Origin: Branchiostoma floridae
Lineage: Eukaryota; Chordata; Leptocardii; Amphioxiformes; Branchiostomatidae
Assembly (NCBI RefSeq): GCF_000003815.2
Contig: NC_049981.1
Span: 32,513,543-32,577,542 of the forward strand
DNA length: 64,000 nucleotides
Reading direction: 5' to 3'
Position numbers and translations under genes: made by a program. Below, piece after piece: positions 1 through 11,856 of the stretch (its first letter is position 1; each line of letters opens with the position of its first letter). A model generated the notes under the pieces. It was not told where the DNA came from and did no database searches. It saw nothing but the letters and a program-made list of their open reading frames with translations.

Positions 1-515
1 ACCAGGGAGTTTATATAACGGAACGTAGAGCTGACTAAAGCCCCGGCCTCAGGAACGTTCTACGATTTTGCACCAGACTACTCCCCAACTCTTCATTCTA
101 ATATTGCGACTCTGCTACGGATGGTCAGATACATGAAGGGAGAGGTACTAGTATATAAAAACGTCACGTTTCAATAGACAAGACTCTAGGAGACCAGGGA
201 GTTTATATAACGGAACGTAGAGCTGACTAAAGCCCCGGCCTCAGGAACGTTCTACGATTTTGCATCAGACTACTCCCCAACTCTTCATTCTAATATTGGG
301 ACTCTGCTACGGATGGTCAGATACATGAAGGGAGAGGTATATAAAAACGTCCAGTTTCAATAGATAAGACTTTACTAGACCACGAGGTTTGTATAACGGA
401 AAGTAGAGCTGGCTTGAGCCCGAGCCACACCATCAGGACCTTCCCTCGACTTTGCTCCAGACAAGCCAACCAAGGTGGGTGCTGGATTGGGAAGAGTAGC
501 CTGGAATTCATCCTA
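1..515. repeat. ~190-bp tandem repeat, 2.7 copies
   Basis: Copy 1 starts at 1 (ACCAGGGAGTTTATATAACG), copy 2 at 193 and a more diverged third copy at 379. Copies 1 and 2 are almost identical over their whole length, apart from a small indel near 330. Copy 3 keeps the GGA(A)CGTAGAGCTG block and the TACGATTTTGC-like block with many substitutions. The array is probably cut by the window edge. No coding sense is visible; the short minus-strand frame at 317-511 lies across copies 2 and 3. Confidence 0.85.
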
Positions 516-2742
516 TTCCATCTCTAGTTCGCTCCTCTGCGATTATCCAAGCAGAAGATGACTTTCCGGATTTTTTCTCTATCCAAAATGTATAGTAGGC
601 TGCATGGTAGAGACACCTTTTTAAAACTAGTAGGCAACCTCGCATTGCTTATCACTAAATCCACCATATTAATATTCATGATAATACTTCTAAGCAGAAT
701 CGTTTCTTATCGCATTCTATAGTGCATCTTGTTTCTTGGAATTTGATCTCATCTTTTATAATTGTGATGCGCCATTGTTGTGTGCTGAATATCACATTTT
801 GATTGCAGTTAAGATACAATGTAATACATATATACACAGAATCGCAGAGACGTTGGGACAAATCTTGTGGGTCCTTTCGGATCCCTTGATAAGGTTCCGT
901 ACAGAAGGTTGGGGAATTTCACCTGTCAGAAAAGTAATCTTTATCGTCATGCAAATTAATCAAAACACACCGTGTCCCTGACAAATGGGAAAGTTGATTT
1001 GAAACGTCGGGATTTTATTTCATAGGATATTCATTTTTCCCATTAATGTCAATTTGGCAACGTTCCAACGAAGTTATTGACTTCATAATTCTATTTCCAG
1101 GCCGTTATAGATGACTTATTCCACATAATTGCATTTTGTAGAAGAGAATTGGAAAATTTGCCAAGGACAGTCCTGCTGCGAGGAAACATGTTCTGGACGA
1201 GTCAGCTGTTTTGTCTCATTTTGCTCCTATATAGTGTTGTGATTTCAGTTTTTTTTATTTTTTAAATCAGGCTCGTATAGGGTCTGATGTTACCACCACA
1301 AAGTCAAAGATAAAGAGCGGTCCATAGCGATAACTGTAGCAGCATCTCTTCTTCCAAAGCTCCCATAATGCAAATATAGGTAAATAGCTATTAGAAAAAA
1401 ACACAAATTAGAAATAACACCAACGTTTAGCCCTATCTAATTGTATAAAGATTTTTGTTATCATTCTATATTGTTTAGTTAGAAGAGTCTTGAGATGTAT
1501 TCTATATCCTCCTTAGTAGTTTATGGTCGACCATAGGAAAGTCACTGTACTTTTTGTCGTATCATTAAAGCTTTTGGTAATAAAACGTCTCCCATACGGA
1601 CTGTAGTATATCTCCGCCCCATGGGCGAGATTGATTTTTTTCCCCAGCCGAAAGTAACGGAGGTATCAACAATTACTGCTGTTGTAATTACCCATACTTC
1701 TCATCGAATCTCCACTAACACTTATCCAGGATGGAAGTCAATAGCCAATAGTGGCCATCAGGGGCATTTCTCTCTGTGTCCGTCCAGTCATCCAAACTCG
1801 ATTTCAGCGCGCACTAGAGAACGCTTCGTTGCCATTAAGCTACATCAATATAATGAGTTTATAATTTAATTAAAACAAATTGGTTAAAGGTTATCCTGAG
1901 TGTAGAGTATTGAGGAAACTTTTTACCTTCGTTCACACAGTTTCAGAGCGTTCTTTTTTTTATGTCAGATTAAAGAAAGAAAACGATTCTTCTTCTAACA
2001 GCACAAAACCCACACATAATAGAAAAGGTGGGACAGTTCGTCTTCCACCTAGTAACCCAGAATCTAAAGTAAGCTTTTAAACTTAAGTAGACACTTATCG
2101 TTTTACACCGTATGTATCCTTTCATGTTACCTGCAATTAGCAATTAGCAATTAGCAATAAACTGATTAAAGTTGTCCTTAAAACCTTCTATTTTCATTTT
2201 ACAGCTAGTTGAATTTTTTACTTAGAAACCCGAGAACCGAAGAAATAAGCCGGTGGAGCCTGGTGCACAGAGGAACCCACGTTGTTACTCCTCACTCTTA
2301 TCTCTTCCGACTTTCAGCAGAAGAAATTTATTACACCAATTCACGATCGTCGCGCACTTTCCTCCGGGGAGCACAGATATGCATGTCGTCATTTCCATGA
2401 AAATCAAGTCGTGTAAGCGGCGTGAACGGCGGGTGCTTTATCTGCCGCTGGTATCTGCGTATGTGCTGTTTCAGTCGACGTGTAGAAACGCGATATGCCA
2501 TTTCCTAATGTTTTCTTGTTCCCTGTACCAATAGACATGGAAATTTGGCTTTCAGACGTGTCTCAAAACGGTGATAAACAGTAAAGCCGTAAAATAAGGG
2601 TAGATTTTTCCTGCTTTCGGCCCTGCTACAGCGTCAACACTAGCACGTCTCATCAAATATGCTATCACCTTAAAACTTCGTAATCCAAACTAGACGTTCA
2701 TGATACTTTTTCGACTTTAGTGACCTTCGGATGGTGTTAATG
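516..2742. other. non-coding stretch, nothing recognised
   Basis: AT-rich DNA with only short frames that show no domain, splice context or codon bias. The one local structure is a short 7-bp repeat (AATTAGC, about three units) at 2136-2158. Confidence 0.5.
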
Positions 2743-3160
2743 TTTACACTCACGTGACTCTGACGTCAGCACCATCCGCCATGTTGGATGCTTAAACCTT
2801 GAATCCGGCAGGGACAGGTGAATCTTTATTTACGGTCACATAGTTACAGTGAAACCTGTTCAGCAACCCCTCAAGGGGCCGAGAAAATGGTTGCTAGGGA
2901 CAAGGTGGGGTTACGAGTGTCTAGGCAAAATTGGACGGGACTGTTTAAATGTGGCTTATGGCTGGAGGTTGTTGCTCAGGCCAGGATGGGGTTAACTATG
3001 TATAATAGAGAAGGCTGTTTTAACGATTTGTGACTGGAGCGTCTTGCCTGCACCGGGTGGTTGCCTGACCAGGTGAGACTGTATGGCACCTTCCAAACAA
3101 CCAAATTACATTCAAGCAACTAGCATACATGGCGGCTGTAACGTCATGGGAAAACATTAT
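2743..3160. repeat. dispersed element with imperfect terminal inverted repeats, copy 1
   Basis: The left edge reads CACTCACGTGACTCTGACGT followed by CGCCATGTTGGATG. The right edge (3128-3150) reads ATGGCGGCTGTAACGTCATG, which is roughly the reverse complement of the left. A second member with the same left edge (CACTCACGTGACTCGG...CGCCATCTTAGATGG) and right edge (AGATGGTGGCTGTGACGTCA) lies at 30486-30690. The shared edge design in two places points to an old non-autonomous DNA transposon family. I could not define a target-site duplication. Confidence 0.45.
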
Positions 3161-4492
3161 GCAAATGATCCTCTTTAGCTCCAACCTTCCCCTCCGCTCC
3201 CACCAAAGGGCATTTAAGGCAATGACTGCAGTCTCCCCAGTCCCTAATTTGGGCCTTCAGGTTTGCGACCTTGCCAAATACCCTGTGATCTCAGGTAGTG
3301 TATAGTGTAATCAATTTTGCGGTTGGCCACATTCGCCTTTCTGTCTGAGATCCAACAAAAGTCGATAGCTTTTAGAATAACCTTGCTGCAGACGGTAGAA
3401 CCTTGTGTTATCACGGGTATTTTAAGAGCAACGAGTGAACCGAAGGGAATGTCAGACCGGTTACATGATTGTGCATGTGGTTTGAATACTTCAGCATCGG
3501 CATTTAATAGTCACCGAACATCAAGTTCATGTCAGATAAGCCTTGAGCAGTTACTGCTTGTGGATGACGATGTCGAATACGTCTCTAATATTTTGTTAAA
3601 ACTAGAAGGTCAGAAGTTCAGTATAGTTTTTATTTCTGCAAATTATGACCAATTGCTCACCGAGCCACGGTCTTAATTTGCATAACGTGACGTCACAGAA
3701 GAAGTGGGTTTGACAAGTCGACTTTTTGTATCGGAAATTACAGTTAAACTCCTCTGGTCCAGTTTGTATTCATATTGACGGCTCCTTTTCTGTTTTTATC
3801 ATGAGAGTTGGTTGGAAGGTGTCGTTACAGTACACAGCCAAAACATTAAGCGCTGAACGCTGCCAGCCAAAGCATTAAACGCTGAACGCTGCTGTCTTTT
3901 TAAGATTACAATAAACCTAATAGTCTTATTCTTCAACCTAATAGTCTTATTCTTCAACCCTTCAGCAGTTTATACAGTGTATATGTCTGATGTTATATCC
4001 CGACATGAACACGAACATTGATCCAGCAGCCCTACTAGATGCCTCTCCAGGGTTATGGCTCCATGCGATGCAGAGGAAAGTTGTTGGCCCGTCGCCACCA
4101 TTTTGTCACCACATCGGAAGGAATATCAACTCTGCAGGGATTGAGTGTCATATGCTGTAGCAGCTGCGTGCGAATTCGCAAATATGAGCGATTCTCTGTG
4201 ACGATAAGCCGATAGAAGATGTTGCTATGTATAATAATCAACGTTCTTCAGTCGGAAACATGCTGAGTACGTCAATATGCTGATGACAACAATGTTACAA
4301 CTTTGTAACTAAAGGTTTCGTCAGAAACAAAAAGTGCCCAAGGGATGGAATGTTGCCTTACAGTAAAAGGTCGGGATTTATTCCCGGGCGGGTAATGCCA
4401 AAGATCAAAATCCAAAAGGAATATAGAAACAGATATTGGCACAACCACTACACACTTGTTTGGGAAAAATCTCAATTTGAACTTGACGGCAA
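3161..4492. other. non-coding stretch with two short direct duplications
   Basis: Two small local tandem duplications are present: a ~30-bp unit (AGCCAAA-CATTAA-CGCTGAACGCTG) at 3836-3893, and a 22-bp unit (AACCTAATAGTCTTATTCTTC) at 3913-3959. The 119-codon plus-strand frame at 3317-3676 has no recognisable domain and no splice support, so I do not call it a gene. Confidence 0.45.
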
Positions 4493-4502
4493 TTGTGCTG
4501 AG

Positions 4503-4850
4503 CACTCCTTCAGCTGTTCGCGATGCTCCGGAGCAGTCCTGATACTCCCGCGGATCCCCGACCTGCACACTCCTTCAGCTGTACTCCACACAATGCTCCG
4601 GAGCAGTCCTCATACTCCCCCGGATCCCCGGCCTGCGCACTCCTTCAGCTGTACTCCACGCGATGCTCCGGAGCAGTTCTGATACCCCTCCGGATCCCCA
4701 CCTGCGCACTCCTTCAGCTGTTCTTCACGCGATGCTCCGGAGCAGTCCTCTTCCTCCTCCGGATCCCCATCTGCGCACTCCTTCAGCTGTTCTCAGATTA
4801 TCTGGAGCAGTCCTGATACCCCTCTGGACCCCGGCCTACGCGAACTTGAC
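4503..4850. repeat. 65-70-bp minisatellite, 5 units
   Basis: CACTCCTTCAGCTGT recurs at 4503, 4568, 4638, 4707 and 4776. Each is followed by GATGCTCCGGAGCAGTCCT, a self-complementary CTCCGGAG core, and GGATCCCC. Units differ by small indels and substitutions. Three short overlapping plus-strand frames here are translations of this array and not genes. Confidence 0.85.
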
Positions 4851-4879
4851 AAACTGTACTCCACGCAATGCCCCTCCGG

Positions 4880-4944
4880 GTCATCAGACAGGCCACCAGC
4901 CATCGTGATGCGCGCTGTTGTCTGCTGCCATCTTTCACGGGACG
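4880..4944 (+). other. possible 5' non-coding exon of a small gene
   Basis: A strong donor (GGGACG|GTGAGTATT, GT at 4945) follows GC-rich DNA just downstream of the minisatellite. It pairs naturally with the acceptor at 5179-5180 across a 236-bp intron. The upstream limit of the exon is unknown and no convincing start codon precedes the donor, so it would be 5' UTR. This is splice-consensus evidence only. Confidence 0.25.
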
Positions 4945-5180
4945 GTGAGTATTGCCTTTTACTACACTCCGTGCGAAGTTGTAGCGGACTTTTATGATTC
5001 AGTGCTGCTCCTTGAATATTGCAGTTTCATCCTGTAACAGCCAGAGTAGAAGAGTGCGGAAGGGCCCACTGGGATGCAACTTTCGTCGTAAGTCATTATG
5101 GTTGATCCCATTAACTTTTGTGTTATAATGCAAAAATATATTGCAAAAAACATACTGTGAAATTATTTTCTTCATTACAG

Positions 5181-5371
5181 TCAGCATGAGGAGGACTCCC
5201 CGTGGCATTATGAATGGTTTGTCCCGATTAGAGCCGGACCCCCTGAGGATAATGCAGGGTTTGTCCCGGCCAGTCCCTGACCCCCCGAGCGCGAGCAGCG
5301 CCGTGGCTACAGTAGATAAGGTGGGAACTTTTGTTGCCAAGAAAATTGCTACAATTACTGTGTCAACATAG
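5181..5371 (+). CDS. possible small protein, unknown function (61 codons, or longer if spliced)
   Basis: A pyrimidine-rich acceptor (TTTTCTTCATTACAG, ending at 5180) is followed five bases later by ATG at 5186. The frame is open to TAG at 5369-5371. The protein is basic and proline-rich, with an internal repeat: GIMNGLSRLEPDP followed by RIMQGLSRPVPDP. A weak donor (GATAAG|GTGGGA at 5321) could carry the frame into another exon. The opposite strand is also open here, which weakens the case. I do not recognise the family; it may be chance. Confidence 0.25.
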
Positions 5372-5625
5372 ACGTATCGGCTGGTACTCCGGCAACATTT
5401 AGGTGACTTTTAAGGCGTAGTTAGAGTCATACTGCATTTTTTCTTCGTATGATTTTAGGCTCGGCCACGACAGCACCGACAGTCTACAAAAATCATTTTC
5501 TGTCACAGCCAAATTTGTTTGGTTGTTTTTATTACCTATCATAAATATTTGCCTTCTTTTCAGTACGTACAATCTTGGCGTTGCACAACAGGTCTGCATT
5601 GAATACTGAACAGTACAACCTGCAT

Positions 5626-5915
5626 ATTAGGGCAGATTTATTTGATCCACACACCAGGATGGACCCAAACACATTTTGAAAAAAGAAAGTGTGGTGGGTT
5701 TTAAACATGCTCGAGGTGTGCTCCCCTCAAACACGAGACCTATTTTTTTTACATCATATCTGAAAGATGTCCCTATCTGAAGCTAAGAGCTCATTTCCCC
5801 CTGTGTCGAGTGACACTATTGATGTTCAGTGCCTGTCGAACCCAGGTGCCTCCAGGTTCTGAGACAACACCGGGTGAACACCCCTAACCACTAGGCCTCC
5901 GTTCCACCTGCAGTC
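5626..5915 (-). mobile_element. tRNA-derived SINE-like element, degenerate
   Basis: Read on the minus strand, the head at ~5915-5840 looks like a tRNA gene: GGCCTAGTGGTTAGGG (A-box region) and, about 45 bp on, CTGGGTTCGACAGG (B box). The body ends near 5630 with TCCATCCTGGTGTGTGGATC-type sequence. A related copy with the same arrangement lies at 41900-42235, and a poorer one at 55000-55260. Sharing of the head and the 3' body (GGATGGACCC, GTGGTGGGTT, CATGCTCGAGGTG on the plus strand) supports a SINE family rather than a functional tRNA. Confidence 0.5.
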
Positions 5916-5991
5916 GCACGACTGTAGCTCAGTAGTTGCCTCAATTCGTTGTGGTGAACCTGTCGTACGACCCATGAACCTTGATTCTAAA

Positions 5992-6281
5992 GCCGGGTTC
6001 ACACGTGCGTATACATCCTAGTCCGTATGACGTCACTACGGAATTCTCAGCCTCTACCAGATTCCACAGGTCCCTGAACAAATAGTGGACAAATATAGAC
6101 ACATAACACACCAGAGGAGTTAGCTGTCCAAGGAGTATAGTTTGCGACGAGCCAACCCTGCTGCCTGTATTTGTCCATTTTCTATTATTTTTCAGCGACC
6201 CGTGTAGCCTGGTTGAGGCTAAGACTTGCATGCGAACCTACTACGGACTTGGGCGTAAACATTTACGTAGGTGGGAACCCA
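5992..6281. mobile_element. MITE-like inverted-repeat element
   Basis: The left end GGGTTCACACGTGCGTATAC...AGTCCGTATG is matched in inverse orientation by the right end, which read from 6281 is GGGTTCCCACCTACGTAAAT...AGTCCGTAGTAGG. The arms are ~40 bp and imperfect. Total length is about 290 bp with no coding capacity; the 96-codon minus frame inside shows nothing recognisable. No clean target duplication was found. Confidence 0.4.
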
Positions 6282-6285
6282 CCTT

Positions 6286-8665
6286 TCCCATAGGATTCCA
6301 CGACACACGCTAAAACTTTTCTTCACAGAAAGATGCCATCAAAAGGTACATAGTCAGAATGTAGATGAGATTTGCAAGAACAATGCCCCACATAACGGCG
6401 TTCCATTTCTGCACAAACCCCGGCGATGAATGGCGCGTAATGTTATGTATTAGCGGCAGATTTTAATCAGCTTCTCCAGTGACAGACGAGAGAGAGCAGC
6501 GCGCACAGCTGTAATGAGCCGTGCAGAGTGATGTACGACGCGCTACAGAACTTCCCCGGATGTTTCTTTGTGGGAAGAACCGAAGAAGAACACCCGCGTA
6601 CCCAGAGGAGAGAATCGAAAATGATCCATTTAATGTTTCAGATTAACGAAAATGCAGCGACACTAAAATATAAAGAAAGGCTCCCATTTCTGGGGTATAA
6701 TTTGGAAGTGCTGTATCCTCCAGATAGCAATTAAAATGTGCGCTTGCTCCTTTTCATTGCTATCATCGTGAATTGACATATTATCCGCACAATTCCCGCT
6801 GATGGGACTCCAATTTTCCTCATTTTGTCATTGCGAGGCGTTCTGCATTCTTATAAGTAACAAGTTACTTACCAGAGCCAAGAAAGACCCTAATTACGAC
6901 TCAAAGTACCTAATCGTAGTGATATACCACTCATGTGTAGGTGCCAGCTTTGTTCAGAATGTCAAGTAAGTAGGATGTTCTGTATCTGCAGAAATGATAT
7001 GGTCCTGTCTATACCTGATGCTCCTTGTTAGAGCAGCTTCAAGCAAGACTCTAATCATCATCCAAAGTCTTTGAAGTACGGTATGAACTTTTAAACAGTT
7101 CTTATTTACAGGTGACGCTTTCATAATGTAGTGGTGTGTTCTCTGTATCTTTATTCGGCCACAGCAAGTAAATTGTATGGATGACATCCTCTGCAGACGG
7201 CAAAAAATAGTGAGATAGGGAAAAACAAGATGGCTTAATTTTCCACATAACGCACTGAACGCAAAAAAAAAAATAATTGCAGCGACAAAACATATGGTAT
7301 CACAGCCTACAAGGCATTCATTTCTGTATTCAAGACGTGTACTAGTGTAGTAAAGGTGACACTAGTGTGGTAGACTGGTATCACTTACCAACATGGCAAC
7401 AACAATCATGGCTTCCATATTGGAGCCAATTTTACAGCTATCTAACTAAATTTTTAGTTTCACTGTTGTAACTACAGTCAAGGCTACCTGGCTAGTGTCA
7501 CTTCTACAAGTACAACCATTAGCCTACAATACAACATATTTGCCCATTTTGGTTCTTTCTCGTGATGTTGACCATTCCCGAAGAAAAAACAATCTTGTTT
7601 TTTTTTCTAAAATTAGGCGAAAAGTAATGCGCGCGCTGATGTCATCCATAAAATTTACTCGCTGTGGCCTTACTGCAATTTAAAAGTCACAACGTAATCT
7701 GCAAAGGTGCTCATTCCCCTATTAGAGGAAATAGTACAAGTTCCAGACAGAGCCTAATTATGACCGAATACTTCAAAGAACTGCTTGAACTCTGCTTGCC
7801 CTGATATGATTGAGAGCTCGTTTGAAGTTGCCGTCTTTGTTCATTATGACATAGTTGACTATGACTTTACTCAGATTATAATGACATAGTTGCCAAGTTG
7901 TGTGCTCTAGTTTCTTTTTTGGAAAGGTGACAATGTTGCTCTCCTAAGATGCTTATTACGACACATTAGAAGAGCCTGTGGCAGAGGACTAATTACGGCC
8001 CGAATCACGGTTTAAACTCTGGTTCCTCAAAGCTCGCCCAACCGAGGGGGTTAATTTCAAGTGACGCTCAGACTTAAGCGGGGCACGTAAGCTACAGGCA
8101 CTTTATTAGGCGGAGGATTTGTCTAATCATGGCGCGCGGCGTCGGGGCGGATGACGCGCGCGCAATTACTCCTAAATGGGACGGGGAGACACTCCGGTAG
8201 AGTGGGATCCGCGCATGTTAGCCGGGCATTAAAACTAGGTGTCGGTTAGTTACTCTTCGCAACAGAGGCAAAGGTCACTATTGCACTCAGGCACCCAGGG
8301 TTCATTCTCAGTCACTGAAGGATATCTGGCCTATTTAAGAGTTGTACAAGCCATCTTCTTGGAAAATGCTGGTAGAATCTTTAATAGATTTTCCTATGTT
8401 TTTGTAGGTATGTAAATCCATCCTTATCCCATCCACATGTGTCGTAGATTTCAAGCATTTTCGGAAGGCTAAAATAAGGATATGCCACAACTTTCTGTTT
8501 TGCTCGGCGAATACGCAATTGTCGAACGAACGGGTCTATGGAGATCTGTGCTCCTCCTCATATGCTCCTCTCTAGTCTGGGTTCCATTCGGTTAGTAGTT
8601 TGCTCCGTTGTTTATTCTACACAGTATACTTCCTTTCTCTGGTATTCCGTTTGGGGACTTGGGCA
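6286..8665. other. non-coding stretch, nothing firm
   Basis: Only short open frames are present. Two isolated strong minus-strand donor matches (GTAAGTAAC near 6868, GTAAGTGAT near 7388) are not preceded by convincing open exons. 8100-8240 is locally GC- and CpG-rich (GGCGCGCGGCGTCGGGGCGG). Confidence 0.45.
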
Positions 8666-8668
8666 TCT

Positions 8669-9240
8669 CTAATGTCTGGAATAATTCTCGTCCAAAGTTT
8701 GGCCGAGGGTGCTTATTGGTCCGGGTAATAGTTCGCCCAAGAAACTGTATTCGAACAGGTGTTGGAACACCTGTTCCAGCTCTAGAACCAATTCCTTAAT
8801 TCGCTCATTAACTGGCGTCACCACCAAATGATTGGCATATACATTTCCCCAGACGAGTAGCAGAAGCGAACCACTACCCGGATGGTACCCAGGCGAGATC
8901 CTCTCATGGCAATTCAGAGCTCTGCAGGCGTACACCTGCCATACAGCGGCCTTGCCCTTGTCATATAACTGATATCGAAAGAATAATTCCTTGAAAATCC
9001 ATCTGCAGTAACTTCGGCACCCGTTACTAGAAGGGCAAGGGCGCTTTGCATGGATTTTTGAATGTAACAATCTCTCGTATATCCTTTCTCGTACATCTCT
9101 CACCAGGCCACAATCTGGCTCTGTACGTACGTATGGGAGAGAATTCTTCATCCTCCGTGTAAATATCACTGTAACAGTTGGCAAGAAAAGCCAAGCGAAA
9201 ATCTGCCCGCATGAAGATCGGATCACATAAATCATCCAAA
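8669..9240 (-). pseudogene. decayed Ty1/copia-like reverse transcriptase fragment
   Basis: No single frame encodes the enzyme, but pieces of a copia-type RT appear in order when the minus-strand frames are read together. They are: an RARL-like block near 9120; ADGF (the QPPGF region) near 9000; RARPLYGRCTPAEL near 8915-8955, resembling the family's [KR]-x-LYGL-[KR]-Q-[AS]-P motif; then LLLLVWGNVYANHLVV, where the catalytic YVDD has become YANH; then NERIKELVLELEQVF, the usual helix after the active site. Frame changes and loss of the aspartates mean it is dead. The 232-codon frame over this region should not be read as a host gene. The assignment rests on motif order judged by eye. Confidence 0.45.
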
Positions 9241-9367
9241 TCGCTGCTTTTACAGAAACGCCATCACGCCATGGCTCATAACAAGAGGACCGCTCTGGTC
9301 TGTGAGGCGGCGATTCGTCAAAGTAGTCCGTTGATCCGTATGGATATCCCGGCTTAGGGACTCCCAC

Positions 9368-11200
9368 TCGGACCGGGGTGGTAAAAAGCCGTCTCCCTGC
9401 GCGCCATTTCTCACTGCCGCTTTACAGGCTCACCAGGTACGCTGCCGTTATGAAAGCGAGCGCGGCGCCACTCTCATGTCATTCGGAGGCAGACTTCGGG
9501 ATGAAGAGGTCGGAGCTGGTAATAGATTGGAGTGTCTCAGCCGCCTTCCCTTTGACGCCTGTTAGACTATCTGTGCTACCATTACGTACATGTACTGCTG
9601 ATGGTAATGGTACCGGCGCGTTCGGGAAAATAGTTAGAGCGGTCATGGTGAGGACAAGGTTGATTTGAATGTTTTTTATTTTGGTTGTGTCAATTTTCAC
9701 CCTTTTTTCTGAGAAACGTAAGAAAACATGTAATTGTTATTAGTATTTAATTGGATTTACGTTTTGTTAATTTTTGTACTGAAAATGTATGTCGTCATAA
9801 TACCAGCTATTTAGCTGCCTAGTATCTACATTGTATTGCTATTTTTTTCAATTCAAATAAAGTTTATTTGCAATAAACAGCGCCACCAGCAGTCTTCTTT
9901 GCATGAATGAGTAACCAAAACAATATATCTGTGTTTACCATTTGTCATGTTGGAGTGGTTCAACCAGAGAAAGATTCTTGCATTGAGAGAGGCTCTTACC
10001 AAACTAGTCTTCCTGTCTCCGTCTGTCTTGTTAACTTACGGAAGGTCATTGAAGACTTATGGATACAAGGCGAGGAGGATGTCTCTGTGATTCCAGTGCT
10101 GATATAGAACCAGTTTGGGAAGTAATAATCTGGTCCATCATGTCTTCACAGCTCTATTGGTTAAACGTTACGTTGATGTTCGGAAATCTGGGTAGCCAAA
10201 GTGGTGCGTTGGTGAATACCATCCCTCATGTGGGAACTCTTTGGCGAAAGAAATTGATACCCATGTGGAAAACGAGGGGGTGGTGACCCGACTGGTGCAG
10301 CTATCTTTACGACTGGAGTACAGCTCCTAGGCAGATCCACGCTCGGCCCTTTTACAGCGAGGCTTTCTGACTGGCGCGATGAATCAGGACTAAAGAGCAG
10401 TAAAGACAGCTGCCTGTTGCAGCATCTTCGCTTCCATTGCGCTGACCTGATCCTAATTTACATCGTGAATGGGGAGGTTATATCTCCGCACGCATACACG
10501 TTACCTGAATGGTTGAGGAACGGGAATAACCGGTATGATGAGTGGTTTTTGCTCTAATGCGAAGAACCTTTTCTGTTCCCTAAAGACGCAAAATTAAGGA
10601 ATGAATAATCCCTGCGGGTCAGGCAAGTCATGTTGCGCTAATAGAACGGCAAACAAGACCGATCGGCAGCGGGGAGTAACAGCGGCCCAAGTCCAACTAT
10701 AGTATTGCCTATCACTCAACTACAGCCAACCGCGACATAGTCGGCTCTATCCGTATCATAACGATGTATAGCTTTTGGCACAAGACATAAAGACATAGCT
10801 CTACAGCTAGGCCTTATCTAACTTTTCTCCGGGAGCAGTTTAGAATGTTAAAGGTTTGTTGGATTGGAAAAACTAATGGCCGAATGTAAGGGCCCCAATC
10901 ATTGTGTCTTTTGTTCACCAGGACTAGATACATACATATGACTGACAACAGTGTAGACCAAACGTGAGTAGATCTATTCAAAGGTATTTCTAAGGTATTA
11001 AGCGTGTTTGGTAGTATAGCGTTATACTAGTTCAGTACATTGTCAACTTAAAAACAGGGGGCATGTACAGGGGGGCTAGCAATCAAAGATTTAATTTTTT
11101 TTTTACATTTTTATATTCAGATGGACCGTCTCCATATTTCTAGGGGCGTATTTCATCAAAAATTGCATTTTTGCAAAATAGTGCCCCCCCCCCCCCCTCT
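9368..11200. other. non-coding stretch, probably downstream or intronic to the Ig gene
   Basis: No Ig C2-type exon or transmembrane exon could be recognised on the minus strand here, although the Ig gene at 11660-12622 must continue in this direction. 9860-9890 has an AATAAA-rich patch. 10560-10760 is less AT-rich, without frames. A 16-C run lies near 11181. Confidence 0.4.
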
Positions 11201-11219
11201 ACTATAAGTAACGAGTGTC

Positions 11220-11605
11220 CAGACGTACCTAATACGGTATGCGGGATGCTATTAGTGACTGTTTGTGGTACTACGCCCTCATTGTTTCTTTTGTTCCCCA
11301 GGACTAGATATATATATATATGACTGACAACAGTGTAGACCGAACGTGAGTGGATCTATAAGTAATGAATGTCCAGCCGTACCTAACACGATGAGCGGGA
11401 TGATCTTTCTTTTGCTACAGACCTAACCTTGTTTTTTTTATCTCCGGAACTAGAGTAAGATAAACCTAGCTTTTGCAGTCTCCAGCAGTAGTTTTAAGGT
11501 CTTAAGGATTTAAAGGTCTTAGAGTTATTGACAACAGCGCAGATCAAACGTGAATGGATCTAAAATCACCGAATGTCCAGACATACCTAACACGGTGAGT
11601 GGTGT
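11220..11605 (-). repeat. three diverged copies of the exon-end/donor segment
   Basis: The sequence at the 3' end of the Ig exon, on the plus strand CAGACGTACCTAAGACGGTG around 11650-11670, reappears with changes at ~11220-11250, ~11373-11402 and ~11578-11600. Linker sequence is shared too (TGACTGACAACAGTGTAGACC, AACGTGAGTGGATCTA). Each copy preserves a minus-strand AG|GTACG or AG|GTATG donor-like site. This is local segmental duplication downstream of the true donor. Confidence 0.6.
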
Positions 11606-11659
11606 AGCCGAACGTCAATGGATCTACAAGTAACGAATGTCTATAGACTACAGACGTAC

Positions 11660-11856
11660 CTAAGACGGTGAGCGGGATGCTCTTGGTAGCCGACTGGTGC
11701 CCGACCGCGCCCACCTCGCACTCGTACACGCCGTCGTCCGTATCGGTGATGTTCCTGATCTGGAGCGAGGCCCGGTCGCCCCTGGTTACGCGCCCGTCGA
11801 AGTTCCCGTAAGCGTGCTCGATGTTCCCGTCCGCTCGGTACTGGAAAATCTGCTGC
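11660..11856 (-). CDS. Ig V-set domain, C-terminal half exon (CTX/JAM-like IgSF protein)
   Basis: This exon encodes the second half of a V-type immunoglobulin fold. It starts after a good acceptor (CTTTTTCCCCCACAG|GCAGC) and ends at CTTAG|GTACGT, giving 197 bp. Reading in phase from the partner exon it gives QQIFQYRADGN, then FDGRV, then ASLQIRNITDTDDGVYECEV, ending SIPLTVLG. The D-x-G-x-Y-x-C motif supplies the second disulphide cysteine (strand F); GRV and LQI are strands D and E. Splitting of one V domain over two exons, with phase 1 outer introns and a phase 2 inner intron, is typical of the CTX/JAM/VSIG adhesion and receptor family. Such proteins normally add a C2 domain, a membrane segment and a short tail; these were not found. 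A VCBP-like protein is an alternative. Confidence 0.85.

Noticed and set aside
7380-7425. Minus-strand start codon followed by a GTAAGTG donor
   Set aside because: It lies in ATGGC/CCATATTGG-type sequence like that at dispersed-repeat edges; only ten codons and no partner exon.
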